This document shows positions 52,967 to 61,751 of a DNA stretch of 64,000 nt, one piece after another. This stretch comes from JACMLD01 sp047602295 (GTDB lineage: Bacteria; Bacteroidota; Bacteroidia; Chitinophagales; Chitinophagaceae): contig JASGHP010000001.1 in the NCBI GenBank assembly GCA_047602295.1, positions 3,348,001 to 3,412,000 of the forward strand, given 5' to 3'. Made by a program: the position numbers and the translations under genes. Positions within the stretch are counted from its first letter, which is position 1. Each line of letters starts with the position of its first letter. The notes below the pieces were generated by a model, which searched no databases, had not been told where the DNA came from, and saw only the letters and a list, made by a program, of their open reading frames with translations.

Positions 52967-55627
52967 ATGAGAACAATTTCCATTTTCTTTCTGCTTACGT
53001 TTTTTTGTTTTTCTGCAATGGCCCAGTATCCCGGTGGCGGTGCTGGTGGTGGCCGTGGTCGTGCGGGTGGTGCCAATGCAACAATTGGACATTTTTATGG
53101 TAAACTGGTAGACTCAAAAACAAATAAAGGCATTGATGCGGCTTCTGTGCAATTGTTTATGACAAAATTTGATCCCGCTACCAAAGAAAAGAAAGACACA
53201 TTGGTGGGTGGGATGCTTACAAGAGCAAATGGAGAGTTCAGTATAGAAAACCTGCCCGTGTTTGGCAATTTTACCCTGAAGCTTTCTGCTATTGGTTATA
53301 CACCTGTTGAACAAAAAGTAGCGTTCACACTTAAACCACCGACCCAGGATGCACAAGGCAATACAGATATGAGCCAGGCATTGGCAGGTGTTGATAAAGA
53401 TTTGGGTAATATAAAAATGGTAGCCGATGCTAAAGTGTTGGAGAATGTAACTGTTACTGCATCTAAACCGCTTTTCCAAATGGGCGTTGACAGAAAAATT
53501 TTCAATGTTGATAAAAGCCTGGTAAGTGTTGGACAGAGTGCACAGGAATTGATGAAAAACATTCCTTCTATCAATGTTGATATTGATGGTAACGTAACAC
53601 TTCGCAATGCAGCACCAACAATTTTCGTAGACGGAAGACCTACTACACTTACGCTGGATCAAATACCTGCAGATGCAATAGAAAGCGTTGAAATCATCAC
53701 AAATCCGTCTGCTAAATATGATGCATCTGGTGGTACAGCAGGTATCTTAAATATCGTGTTGAAGAAAAACCGCAAGACTGGTTATAATGGCAACCTGAGA
53801 GCGGGTATAGATAGCCGTGGTAAACTAAATGGTGGAGGAGATATCAATATCCGTCAGCAAAAAGTAAACTTCTTTGCAAGTGTAAACTACAACCAAAGAA
53901 AATCTATTGCCAATACTGATGCCTTTAACCGCAATCTTACTACGCCTGAAACGGATGTAAGCCAGGTATCTAAAACAACTTCCAACGGTAGTTTTCTTTT
54001 TGGCAGAATAGGTATGGATTACCTGATGGATAACCGCAATACCATTACTGTAGCAGCATTGGCAGTGCGTGGTAAATTCAAGAACAACGATAACCTGGAT
54101 TTTGATTCGCTCAGCAATGGTTCTATTTTCACCAAAGGAAACCAGCTTACCAATACAGAATCTACTTTCAGAAATTTTGGTGGTACACTCAGCTATAAGC
54201 ACAACTTTGCAAAAGCAGGTAAAGAATTAACTTCTGATATCAACTATAACAGTAGCACCAACGATAACAATGGGTATTATGATATTCATCTTTTTGATCC
54301 TAACAATGTAGCAAAAGGAAGCCCGTACCTTCGTCAAACCATTGGCGATGGTCAAAATAAGTTTTTTACTGCGCAGGTAGATTATACCAATCCTGTTTCG
54401 GAAAAAGCAAAATGGGAGATGGGGGGCAGAGCAGCTATCAGGAACAATACCAGCATTAGCAACAACTATGTGTACGATTATACTGTAAACGATTATGTTT
54501 ACAATGAATCATTGAGTAGCAATTATAAATTTACTGACAGGGTATTTGCTGCTTACACTACCTATTCTGGTAAAGTAAATACATTAAGTTACCAGTTGGG
54601 TCTGCGTGCAGAAAGCTCTGATTATACCGGCACCAAATTGGGCACAAAGGATTCTACATTTAAAACACAATATCCAATCAGTCTTTTCCCAAGTGTATTC
54701 CTTACAAAAGACCTTGGCAATAAACAGGATTTTCAAATCAATTATTCAAGAAGGATAAATCGTCCTAATTTCTTCCAGTTGATTCCTTATAAAGACATCA
54801 CTAACCCGCAATATCCTACAGTAGGTAATCCTGGTTTGAAACCTGAGTTTACTAATTCTTTTGAAATGTCTTACCAGAAAACATTTCCTAAGAACTATAG
54901 CATATTGGCGTCTTTGTATTTCAAATACACAACAGATTTGATTACACGCTACCAGTTTAAAGATCTTATATCTGATAAGTCTAGCGACAGTGCTACTTTC
55001 ACTTCTTACCAGAACGCAAACAGCAGTACAGCCTATGGTTTGGAAGTAACTGGTCATACGCCATTTACAAAATGGTGGGATATGACTACCAACGTAAACT
55101 TTTACAACGCTAAGATCAACGCAACCAATATTACAAATGCAGGTGGAACAAGTCAGCGTCTTAGCTATTTTGTAAAATGGAATAACAACTTCAAATTGCC
55201 TAAAAATTTCAGCATACAGCTTTCAGGCGATTACCAAAGCAAATCTGTATTGCCACAGAGCAGTGGTAATGGCGGAGGCGGTGGCGGCCGTGGTGGTGGC
55301 GGAGGCGGCGGTGGTATGTTTGGCGCACCACAACCTTCTGCACAGGGTTATGTAAATCCAAACTACGGATTTGATGTAGCAATCAGGAAAGACTTCCTGA
55401 AAGCGAAAAATGCTTCTATTACTTTAAGCGTAAACGATGTATTGAAAACAAGAAAGTATAGCTACTATTCTTATTCTACCATTGTTACACAGGATTATTC
55501 TCGCATTCGTGATCAGCAGATTTTCCGTATCAACTTCAGCTATCGTTTTGGTAAGGTGGATGTGGCTTTGTTTAAACGCAAGAACACCAAAGCAGGCATG
55601 GAAGGAATACAGGATGCACAACAATAA
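52967..55627 (+). CDS. large outer-membrane beta-barrel receptor with Gly-rich loops
   Basis: 886 aa. Signal peptide MRTISIFFLLTFFCFSAMAQ, immediately followed by a Gly/Arg-rich stretch (about 21-40). Next come a carboxypeptidase-like domain (HFYGKLVDSKTNKGIDAASVQ), a plug with ELMKNIPSINVDIDGNVTLRNAAPTIFVDGRPTTL, and an OMP_b-brl_3 barrel. Near the C-terminus a second Gly-rich tract (nt about 55267-55323) carries up to eight consecutive glycines. The protein probably functions as a TonB-type transporter of unknown ligand; no SusD is nearby. A strong terminator follows. Confidence 0.87.
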   Translation: MRTISIFFLLTFFCFSAMAQYPGGGAGGGRGRAGGANATIGHFYGKLVDSKTNKGIDAASVQLFMTKFDPATKEKKDTLVGGMLTRANGEFSIENLPVFGNFTLKLSAIGYTPVEQKVAFTLKPPTQDAQGNTDMSQALAGVDKDLGNIKMVADAKVLENVTVTASKPLFQMGVDRKIFNVDKSLVSVGQSAQELMKNIPSINVDIDGNVTLRNAAPTIFVDGRPTTLTLDQIPADAIESVEIITNPSAKYDASGGTAGILNIVLKKNRKTGYNGNLRAGIDSRGKLNGGGDINIRQQKVNFFASVNYNQRKSIANTDAFNRNLTTPETDVSQVSKTTSNGSFLFGRIGMDYLMDNRNTITVAALAVRGKFKNNDNLDFDSLSNGSIFTKGNQLTNTESTFRNFGGTLSYKHNFAKAGKELTSDINYNSSTNDNNGYYDIHLFDPNNVAKGSPYLRQTIGDGQNKFFTAQVDYTNPVSEKAKWEMGGRAAIRNNTSISNNYVYDYTVNDYVYNESLSSNYKFTDRVFAAYTTYSGKVNTLSYQLGLRAESSDYTGTKLGTKDSTFKTQYPISLFPSVFLTKDLGNKQDFQINYSRRINRPNFFQLIPYKDITNPQYPTVGNPGLKPEFTNSFEMSYQKTFPKNYSILASLYFKYTTDLITRYQFKDLISDKSSDSATFTSYQNANSSTAYGLEVTGHTPFTKWWDMTTNVNFYNAKINATNITNAGGTSQRLSYFVKWNNNFKLPKNFSIQLSGDYQSKSVLPQSSGNGGGGGGRGGGGGGGGMFGAPQPSAQGYVNPNYGFDVAIRKDFLKAKNASITLSVNDVLKTRKYSYYSYSTIVTQDYSRIRDQQIFRINFSYRFGKVDVALFKRKNTKAGMEGIQDAQQ

Positions 55628-55654
55628 GAACAAACGCTGCACAATAAACAAGAG

Positions 55655-55690
55655 AGAGGCTGTCTTGCAAAAGACAGCCTCTTTGTTTTA
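55655..55690 (+). terminator. intrinsic terminator after receptor gene
   Basis: 12-bp stem AGAGGCTGTCTT/AAGACAGCCTCT with loop GCAA, followed by TTGTTTT. Confidence 0.9.
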
Positions 55691-55712
55691 AATAACTGCT
55701 AACTTCAGCAGC

Positions 55713-56870
55713 ATGAAAAATGTCTTATTTGGAGTAGATGCATTATGCAGTCGTGCGGGCAAATGGAAAGATAGCCGCTATGCATTGGTGACAAATAATG
55801 CTGCCACTACAAATACCGGCGTTGCAAGCAGGGCAGCTCTATTGAAAGCCGGAATAAATATTACAAAACTTTTTTCTCCGGAGCATAGCCTTACAGCAAA
55901 AGGAGAAGATGGTGCTTACCAGCATCATCATATTGATACACTTACCAAATTGCCGGTGATTAGTTTATACAGCGATCACCTGGCACCAGATGAAAATGAT
56001 TTACGGGATATTGATACCGTTTTATTTGATATACCCGATGTAGGTTGTCGCTTTTACACTTATTTATGGACGATGACGCATGTAATGCAGTCCTGTGCTG
56101 CATTTGGCAAGTCGTTGATTGTTTTGGACAGGCCAAACCCTATTGGCGCGGCTATTGAAAATGCTGAAGGGCCTATGCTGGATGAGGAAAACTGTGCTTC
56201 TTTTATTGGCCGCTGGAATATACCGGTAAAGCATAGTTGCACTTTGGGTGAGCTGGCGCTTTTGTTTGCTGCTACCAAAGTAAAAGGACTGCAACCTGAA
56301 GTAATAAAAGTGGAAAACTGGAACCGTCGGCTGGATGCAACAGATGCGGGCTGGCACTGGGTGCCTACTTCTCCGGCTATTCAACAGGTTGAAACGGCCT
56401 TACTTTACCCTGGTATGGGTATGCTTGAAGGTATAAATGTAAATGAAGGGCGGGGAACTATGTGGCCTTTTGCAGTGGCAGGCGCACCATGGATAAATGC
56501 GAATCTTTTATTACAATCAATAGAAACGTTGCAAATACCTGGTATAGCTTTTTCAAAAATTAATTATGTGCCCGAATGGGGTTTTCATGCTGGTGAACGA
56601 TGTGCCGGTTTGCATTGGCGTATAACAGATAAACAGTTGTTTCAACCCGTAAAAACAGGGCTTGCATTGATACAGCAAATTATAGCCGTACACCCTCAAC
56701 AGTGCAGGCCAAGATTATATCCTACTGTTGCTAACCCAACAGGAGAGGGACATCTTGATAAACTGACAGGCTTATATAAATCGTTTGAAAAAATGCAAAG
56801 CGGGGCTTTTACAATTGATAGTTCCGCAGATAGTTGGGCAGAACAAATCAAACCATATCTTTTATACTAA
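55713..56870 (+). CDS. NamZ-like exo-beta-N-acetylmuramidase family (DUF1343)
   Basis: 385 aa. Family motifs: LVTNNAATTNTGVASRAALLKAG, KLFSPEHSLTAKGEDGAYQ, DTVLFDIPDVGCRFYTYLWTM, VLDRPNPIGAAIENAEGPML, and the C-terminal WGFHAGERCAGLHWRITD. NamZ of Bacillus removes terminal MurNAc from muropeptides (GH171). This copy has no signal peptide (it starts MKNVLFGVDALCSRAG), so it would act in the cytoplasm, perhaps in cell-wall recycling, unlike most exported relatives. Transcribed alone. Confidence 0.85.
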   Translation: MKNVLFGVDALCSRAGKWKDSRYALVTNNAATTNTGVASRAALLKAGINITKLFSPEHSLTAKGEDGAYQHHHIDTLTKLPVISLYSDHLAPDENDLRDIDTVLFDIPDVGCRFYTYLWTMTHVMQSCAAFGKSLIVLDRPNPIGAAIENAEGPMLDEENCASFIGRWNIPVKHSCTLGELALLFAATKVKGLQPEVIKVENWNRRLDATDAGWHWVPTSPAIQQVETALLYPGMGMLEGINVNEGRGTMWPFAVAGAPWINANLLLQSIETLQIPGIAFSKINYVPEWGFHAGERCAGLHWRITDKQLFQPVKTGLALIQQIIAVHPQQCRPRLYPTVANPTGEGHLDKLTGLYKSFEKMQSGAFTIDSSADSWAEQIKPYLLY

Positions 56871-56887
56871 TAAACTCTGGTGGAAGC

Positions 56888-57403
56888 TTATGCTGTTACA
56901 AATGAAAACCTTTTAGCCAACCAACTATCTTTTACAGGTATCATCCAATTGTTTTCCAATTCTTCTTTGGTTTGCACCAGGTTATTGAAGTAAATGGTAT
57001 CCGGCTGAATAAAATTGTTATTGATGGCGTATTGCACCTGTGGCATTGGCAACAACTGTATATTGTCTTTAATAATGAACGCAAGCAATTGCCTGTCGAA
57101 CATAGCAACAGAAAATTGCGTTTCAATTTCTTTAATCAATCTTACGGAGCTATCGGTACTGCAACCACTAACGCCCGTGGCTGTTTCATCTGCCATTAAT
57201 ACAATAAAACGGCCAAAGAATAAATTGGCATAACCTTTCACTGGTGCGCCATGCGAATTCCACGCTGCAGTAAATTTTTCCAGCATCTCTTCTATTTGCA
57301 ATGCTTCGCCCATAGAGAACAGGCGATTGCACTGGTATATCCACACACGGGAATCTGCTGCAAAATCGTTTGGCAATAAACTGCGGTACTCTGTATTCAT
57401 CAT
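56888..57403 (-). CDS. conserved Bacteroidota hypothetical protein
   Basis: 171 aa, soluble. Begins MMNTEYRSLLPNDFAADSRVWIYQCNRLF and contains LEKFTAAWNSHGAPVKGYANLFFGRFIVLMADE and KEIETQFSVAMFDRQLLAFI. Relatives are often labelled 'ABC transporter ATPase', but no Walker A or B motif exists here, so that label is unsupported. A TAAATTTG box ends 4 bp before the ATG, suggesting a leaderless message. It converges with the NamZ-like gene. Confidence 0.78.
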   Translation of the reverse strand: MMNTEYRSLLPNDFAADSRVWIYQCNRLFSMGEALQIEEMLEKFTAAWNSHGAPVKGYANLFFGRFIVLMADETATGVSGCSTDSSVRLIKEIETQFSVAMFDRQLLAFIIKDNIQLLPMPQVQYAINNNFIQPDTIYFNNLVQTKEELENNWMIPVKDSWLAKRFSFVTA

Positions 57404-57407
57404 GGCG

Positions 57408-57415
57408 CAAATTTA
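57408..57415 (-). promoter_or_regulatory. TAAATTTG box at a gene start
   Basis: TAnnTTTG on the minus strand with four bases before the ATG at 57403. No good -33 element. Confidence 0.45.
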
Positions 57416-57432
57416 CAACAGAAATGGCAAAA

Positions 57433-57819
57433 CTATTTGCGCTCAATTTCAATAAGCTTTGTATTGTGGCTGGCCTTATTCATCCATTTGCCGGCAGCAA
57501 TTTCCTCTAATTCTTTCCTGGAATATACCTGGGTATTAGTTGTATCAAAATTTTTAAGGAAGATATCGCTGGCCGCTATCATAGCAGTTTTACTTTGGTA
57601 GAAATAAATGCTTTGGGCTCCAACATCCTTTACTTTCAGGTAGTAAATAATCACACCTTCTTCAGATGTTTCAGTTTGCATTTTGTAGATATCACCAATG
57701 CGGGGCTGGGGTAGATATGTTTTTATCGAATTATCCCTGTCAATTTTCACATAGAAAAGATAAGCAGCGGTAAATACGAAAACAGTTAAAGCAATGTAGA
57801 GCAGTTTCTTTTTGTTCAT
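57433..57819 (-). CDS. single-pass membrane hypothetical protein
   Basis: 128 aa. N-terminal membrane segment LLYIALTVFVFTAAYLFYV, then a soluble domain with RIGDIYKMQTETSEEGVIIYYLKVKDVGAQSIYFYQSKTAM. No family is recognised. It starts 11 bp after the stop of the Fe-S protein gene on the same strand and is probably co-transcribed with it. Confidence 0.7.
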   Translation of the reverse strand: MNKKKLLYIALTVFVFTAAYLFYVKIDRDNSIKTYLPQPRIGDIYKMQTETSEEGVIIYYLKVKDVGAQSIYFYQSKTAMIAASDIFLKNFDTTNTQVYSRKELEEIAAGKWMNKASHNTKLIEIERK

Positions 57820-57830
57820 CAGGAAAGGAT

Positions 57831-58610
57831 TTACTGCATGCTTTCTGCAATGAGCTCTGCAATGTCCAACACTTTTACATCGTTTTCTTTCTCTTTATTC
57901 TTAACGCCATCAGTCATCATGGTATTGCAGAAAGGACAGGCTGATGCAATAACAGCAGCACCTGTATCAATAGCTTCTTCCGCCCTTGCAAAATTGATGC
58001 GTGTATTTCCTTTTTCTTCTTCTTTAAACATTTGTGCACCACCGGCACCGCAACACAATCCTTTTGTTTTGCAGCGTTTCATTTCTACCAGTTCTGCATC
58101 CAGCACTTCCAACACCTGGCGGGGTGCTTCATAAATATTATTGGCACGGCCAAGGTAACAGCTATCGTGGTAAGTAATGCGTTTCCCTTTAAATGAACCA
58201 CCTTCTTTCATTTTTATTTTGCCTTCGGTTATCAATTGCTGCAAAAAAACGGTGTGATGAATTACTTCATAATCGCCACCCAGTTCTTTATATTCGTTTT
58301 TAAGTGTATTGAAACAATGCGGACAGGCGGTTACAATTTTTTTGATGTTGTAATTGTTCAGGATTTGTATGTTCTGATAAGCCATCATCTGGAACATAAA
58401 CTCGTTACCGGCACGGCGTACAGGATCGCCGGTACACATTTCTTCTTTGCCCAGTATTGCATACTTGATCCCCGTTTTTTCAAGTATAAGTGCAAAAGCT
58501 TTGGTGATTTTTTGTGCCCGCTGATCGAAGCTGCCGGCACAGCCTACCCAAAATAACACTTCGGGGCTTTCTCCCCGAGACATTAGCTCTGCCATGGTAG
58601 GTGTATTCAT
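57831..58610 (-). CDS. CCG-domain iron-sulfur oxidoreductase subunit
   Basis: 259 aa. Two cysteine-rich CCG domains: an N-terminal VGCAGSFDQRA...CPHCFNTLKNEY set, and a C-terminal CKTKGLCCGAGGAQMF...ASACPFCNTMM set, with YHDSCYLGRANN between. This resembles the HdrB/LutA/GlpC C-terminal part of Fe-S redox complexes. Such subunits usually pair with a 4Fe-4S HdrC-type protein, not found here. It passes electrons between quinone and a soluble donor by family analogy. Confidence 0.87.
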   Translation of the reverse strand: MNTPTMAELMSRGESPEVLFWVGCAGSFDQRAQKITKAFALILEKTGIKYAILGKEEMCTGDPVRRAGNEFMFQMMAYQNIQILNNYNIKKIVTACPHCFNTLKNEYKELGGDYEVIHHTVFLQQLITEGKIKMKEGGSFKGKRITYHDSCYLGRANNIYEAPRQVLEVLDAELVEMKRCKTKGLCCGAGGAQMFKEEEKGNTRINFARAEEAIDTGAAVIASACPFCNTMMTDGVKNKEKENDVKVLDIAELIAESMQ

Positions 58611-58826
58611 CAGGTAAAAAATTTCGGTAAATCTAATTCAAATGCCGCAAATGGTTTACAACTTTTTGATTTTATAGTTGTATCTTATAATCGCTCAATT
58701 GTGGTTAAAGGGTTGAAAAAGGTTATACTGTACAAGCGAGTGACACAACGATGTTGAATAGCGATATAAAGATGGCTAAATAATAGTTTTTGATAGGTAA
58801 CTGCTTTTGTTCTTAATAAACGAACC

Positions 58827-59528
58827 ATGAGTGCTGACGATAAAATGCTGCTGATACGCAATTATGATTTATGGAGACATATTTCTGACGAAGAATATGA
58901 TGAACTAAACCTGGTGCACAATTTTGTAGAAGCAAAAAAAGGCGACTATATTTATTTTGAGGCCTTCAACCACAATAAACTTTACTTCATTAAAGAAGGT
59001 TACATACGCATTGGCTATATTGATGATGATGGCAATGAGATTATTAAAGAGATTATCAGGAAAGGAGAATTGTTTGGTCAGTTTACACTGGAGAAAAACA
59101 ACCTGAACGGGGAGTTTGCACGTGCATACAAAGCCAATGTAAGTCTTTGCGCTTTCAATATAGACGACTTTGAAAAATTGCTTACACGCAAACCAGAGAT
59201 AGCATTAAAGTACAGCAAGCAGGTTGGTAGCAAGCTGCGCAATATTCAAAACCGGCTTGTAAACCTGCTAAACAAAGATGTAAAAGCAAGATTGCTTAAT
59301 TTCTTCTGGCAATTGCTGCAGCAGGATATAACAGAAACACAAACTGATGGGGCATGCATTCCCAACTATCTTACCCATGAAGACATCGCACACCTGATTG
59401 GCGCAAGCAGGCAGACAGTTACTACCATGATAAATGAATTGGCCACAGAAAACGTGATTGCCGTAGACAGGCAGCAGATTTGCTTTCCCGATGTTAAAAA
59501 AATTCAAAAGCTGGCAACTGTCAGTTAA
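58827..59528 (+). CDS. Crp/Fnr family transcriptional regulator
   Basis: 233 aa. Cyclic-nucleotide-binding-type beta-barrel (about 12-130), a long dimerisation helix (LLTRKPEIALKYSKQVGSKLRNIQNRLVNLL) and a C-terminal winged helix with LTHEDIAHLIGASRQTVTTMINELATENVI. No cysteine cluster of classical FNR is visible. The YHS-domain gene follows after 59 bp, and an 18-bp palindrome overlapping the end of this gene lies upstream of that gene's promoter box, suggesting direct regulation of the downstream genes. Confidence 0.9.
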   Translation: MSADDKMLLIRNYDLWRHISDEEYDELNLVHNFVEAKKGDYIYFEAFNHNKLYFIKEGYIRIGYIDDDGNEIIKEIIRKGELFGQFTLEKNNLNGEFARAYKANVSLCAFNIDDFEKLLTRKPEIALKYSKQVGSKLRNIQNRLVNLLNKDVKARLLNFFWQLLQQDITETQTDGACIPNYLTHEDIAHLIGASRQTVTTMINELATENVIAVDRQQICFPDVKKIQKLATVS

Positions 59529-59535
59529 CCGACAG
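59518..59535. promoter_or_regulatory. 18-bp palindrome, probable Crp/Fnr-type site
   Basis: CTGTCAGTTAACCGACAG, 16 of 18 positions symmetric, overlapping the stop codon of the regulator gene. Its centre lies about 43 bp upstream of the start predicted from the TATTTTTG box at 59556, the normal place for class II activation. Confidence 0.6.
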
Positions 59536-59555
59536 AAGAGGGAAAGCTCGGGTTT

Positions 59556-59563
59556 TATTTTTG
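59556..59563 (+). promoter_or_regulatory. TATTTTTG box of YHS operon
   Basis: Exact TAnnTTTG, 24 bp before the ATG at 59588. No TTG lies at the -33 position; the palindrome occupies that area instead, fitting an activator-dependent promoter. Confidence 0.6.
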
Positions 59564-59587
59564 TGTGATAATAAAAAACACACTAAT

Positions 59588-60055
59588 ATGAAGCGCATTC
59601 TTTTATTTTCAATGTTCGGTTTCTTGCTGGCGGGAAGTCTTTATGCACAAGACCAAACCTCTCTTAGAAAGCAACAGTTTAACCTCCACGACGGCATTGC
59701 TATTAGCGGCTATGATGCCGTAGCATATTTTACGGAAGGAAAAGCAGTAAAAGGCAACAAAGACAATGCTGTTGTATACCAGGGCGTACTCTATTATTTT
59801 TCTTCTGTTGCCAATAAAGAAGCTTTTAAGAAAGAGCCGGCAAAATATGAACCTGCTTATGGTGGCTGGTGCTCTTACGCCATGGGTGCCAAGGGAGAAA
59901 AAGTTGAAGTAGATCCTAAAACATTTAAAATAGTTGATGGAAAACTAAACCTGTTTTATAATAAATTTTTCAACAACACTCTTAACGATTGGAACAAAGA
60001 CGAAGCCAACCTGCACAGGAAAGCTGATGCTAATTGGGCCAAAATTTATCACTAA
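59588..60055 (+). CDS. exported YHS-domain protein
   Basis: 155 aa from ATG 59588 (TTG at 59561 rejected). Signal peptide MKRILLFSMFGFLLAGSLYAQ. The YHS core is AISGYDAVAYFTEGKAVKGN ... GVLYYFSSVANKEAFKKEPAKYEPAYGGWCSYAM, with the metal-type Cys in GGWCSYAMG. YHS domains are linked to copper or other metal handling, but no metal has been established here. First of a likely operon with a DoxX-like membrane protein (18-bp gap). Confidence 0.85.
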   Translation: MKRILLFSMFGFLLAGSLYAQDQTSLRKQQFNLHDGIAISGYDAVAYFTEGKAVKGNKDNAVVYQGVLYYFSSVANKEAFKKEPAKYEPAYGGWCSYAMGAKGEKVEVDPKTFKIVDGKLNLFYNKFFNNTLNDWNKDEANLHRKADANWAKIYH

Positions 60056-60073
60056 CGTTTATTGCCAAACAAC

Positions 60074-60484
60074 ATGAAAATTCAAACTATTATTGCGTGG
60101 GTTTTGCGGTTGGTTGCTGCCGGTATAATGCTGCAAACCCTGTATTTTAAATTTACGGCACATCCTCAATCTGTGCAATTGTTTACCACCCTGGGTATGG
60201 AACCCTGGGGCAGAATAGGAACCGGTGTATTTGAACTAATCGCATCTGTATTGATTTTGTATCCAAGAACTACGGGATGGGGAGCGGGATTGGGATTAGG
60301 GCTGATGGCCGGGGCTATCTTCTTCCATCTTACAAAACTTGGGATAAAATTTGATGGCGATTATGGCCTTTTTACAATTGCAGTAATTGCATTTGTATGC
60401 TGCTTTCTATTGCTGATTATGTACCGCAAACAGGTGCTGGATGTATTGTTTGCCAGCCGAAAGAACAGCAACTCATCATTGTAA
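60074..60484 (+). CDS. DoxX-like membrane protein
   Basis: 136 aa from ATG 60074 (TTG at 60062 rejected). Four membrane segments: IIAWVLRLVAAGIMLQTLYF, GTGVFELIASVLILYP, GAGLGLGLMAGAIFFHLT, LFTIAVIAFVCCFLLLIMY. DoxX-type. It follows the YHS gene and precedes a YceI gene; with both it forms a set seen around redox or stress regulators. Role unknown. Confidence 0.8.
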   Translation: MKIQTIIAWVLRLVAAGIMLQTLYFKFTAHPQSVQLFTTLGMEPWGRIGTGVFELIASVLILYPRTTGWGAGLGLGLMAGAIFFHLTKLGIKFDGDYGLFTIAVIAFVCCFLLLIMYRKQVLDVLFASRKNSNSSL

Positions 60485-60557
60485 TAAGTTGGAAATTGTT
60501 TTTCTTTAACATAGATTGGCGAATTATTTGAACCTGTTATAGAAAACATAATTTATC

Positions 60558-61094
60558 ATGACGAAATTTCTTACTTTTTTACTACTTACGATTTCTTTTG
60601 TTCCGGCTTTTGCACAGCAATACCAGCCTGTGTCTGATAAGTCTACAGTTAAGTTCAGCATTAAAAACTTTGGCATTAATACCGGTGGAGATTTTAAAGG
60701 GTTGCAAGGTGAAATTGAATTCGATAAGGCCAACCCTGAGAAGTCTTCCTTCTCTGTTAGTATAGATGCCAATACAGTGAATACAGACAATGATTCAAGA
60801 GATAACCATTTGCGTAAAGAAGAATACTTTGATGTGCAGAAGTTTCCAAAGATTGAATTTAAGTCTGAAAAAATAAGCGCAAAAGGAAGCGACTTTGTAG
60901 CAAGCGGCAAACTGACAATAAAAGGCACTACCAAAAGCGTAAGCATTCCATTTAAGGCAGAAGCAAAAGACGATGGTTATTTGTTTGAAGGAAGTTTTCA
61001 ATTGAACCGTAAAGATTATAAAGTGGGCGGCAATAGTGTGGTGCTGGGTGATAATGTGACCGTGACGCTATCTGTTTTTGCCAGGAAAAAATAA
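60558..61094 (+). CDS. YceI family lipid-binding periplasmic protein
   Basis: 178 aa. Signal peptide MTKFLTFLLLTISFVPAFAQ. YceI lipocalin-like barrel: SDKSTVKFSIKNFGINTGGDFKGLQGEIEFD, DSRDNHLRKEEYFDVQKFPKIEFKSEKI, GKLTIKGTTKSVSIPFKAEA, YKVGGNSVVLGDNVTVTLSVFA. The family binds isoprenoids such as polyprenyl chains or quinone-like lipids in the periplasm. It is the third gene after the regulator, 73 bp from the DoxX-like gene. Confidence 0.92.
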   Translation: MTKFLTFLLLTISFVPAFAQQYQPVSDKSTVKFSIKNFGINTGGDFKGLQGEIEFDKANPEKSSFSVSIDANTVNTDNDSRDNHLRKEEYFDVQKFPKIEFKSEKISAKGSDFVASGKLTIKGTTKSVSIPFKAEAKDDGYLFEGSFQLNRKDYKVGGNSVVLGDNVTVTLSVFARKK

Positions 61095-61250
61095 ATGGCT
61101 GACATATTTTGGCGCTGGTGAATTGTGGCCAACGGTAATTGCAGCAATTTTTTTTAGAGTAACTTGGAAATATAACGGTAGCATACATCTTCCTGTTTTA
61201 AAAATCCAATATGCCTTTGTTGACGTATTTAAAAAGGAAAATCACTCTAC

Positions 61251-61751
61251 ATGCAATTGCAAAAAGCCATTCAAAACGTATTTGTACAGTTGTCGGCATC
61301 GCTGGAACTGTTAAGCGATACTCAATACACCCATAAAAGTAATATACTGTCTAATGCTACCATCGGACAGCATGCACGCCACATAATAGAAATGTTTATC
61401 TGCCTGGAAGACGGTTATGAAAATGGCATTGTGAATTATGAAAAGCGCAAAAGAGATTTTGTAATTGAAACAAGCAGGGAAACTGCTATTGGCCTTTTGA
61501 AAAAGATATACGAAGGCATTAATAAAGAAAACAAAACATTACTGTTGGAAGGCGCATATAATGAAGACGACGATCAGCTAATTTCTTTTGATACAAACTA
61601 TTTCAGGGAAATTGCTTACAACCTGGAACACACCATTCATCATATGGCTTTAATAAAAGTGGGCATACAGGAAGTTTCTGATATTGAGTTGCCAGAAGGT
61701 TTTGGCGTAGCTTCGTCTACAATTAAGTTCCGCAATCAATGTGCACAGTAA
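61251..61751 (+). CDS. DinB superfamily metal-dependent protein
   Basis: 166 aa four-helix bundle. Metal-ligand histidines are in TIGQHARHIIEMF and the terminal HTIHHMALIKVG, with family length typical. DinB/YfiT proteins include thiol-S-transferases and hydrolases; the substrate is unknown. Its 3' end overlaps the NRDE gene by 13 bp, beginning a tightly packed series of four genes. Confidence 0.82.
   Translation: MQLQKAIQNVFVQLSASLELLSDTQYTHKSNILSNATIGQHARHIIEMFICLEDGYENGIVNYEKRKRDFVIETSRETAIGLLKKIYEGINKENKTLLLEGAYNEDDDQLISFDTNYFREIAYNLEHTIHHMALIKVGIQEVSDIELPEGFGVASSTIKFRNQCAQ

Noticed and set aside
56888..57403. Label 'ABC transporter ATPase'
   Set aside because: No Walker A, Walker B or ABC signature exists in the 171-residue sequence.
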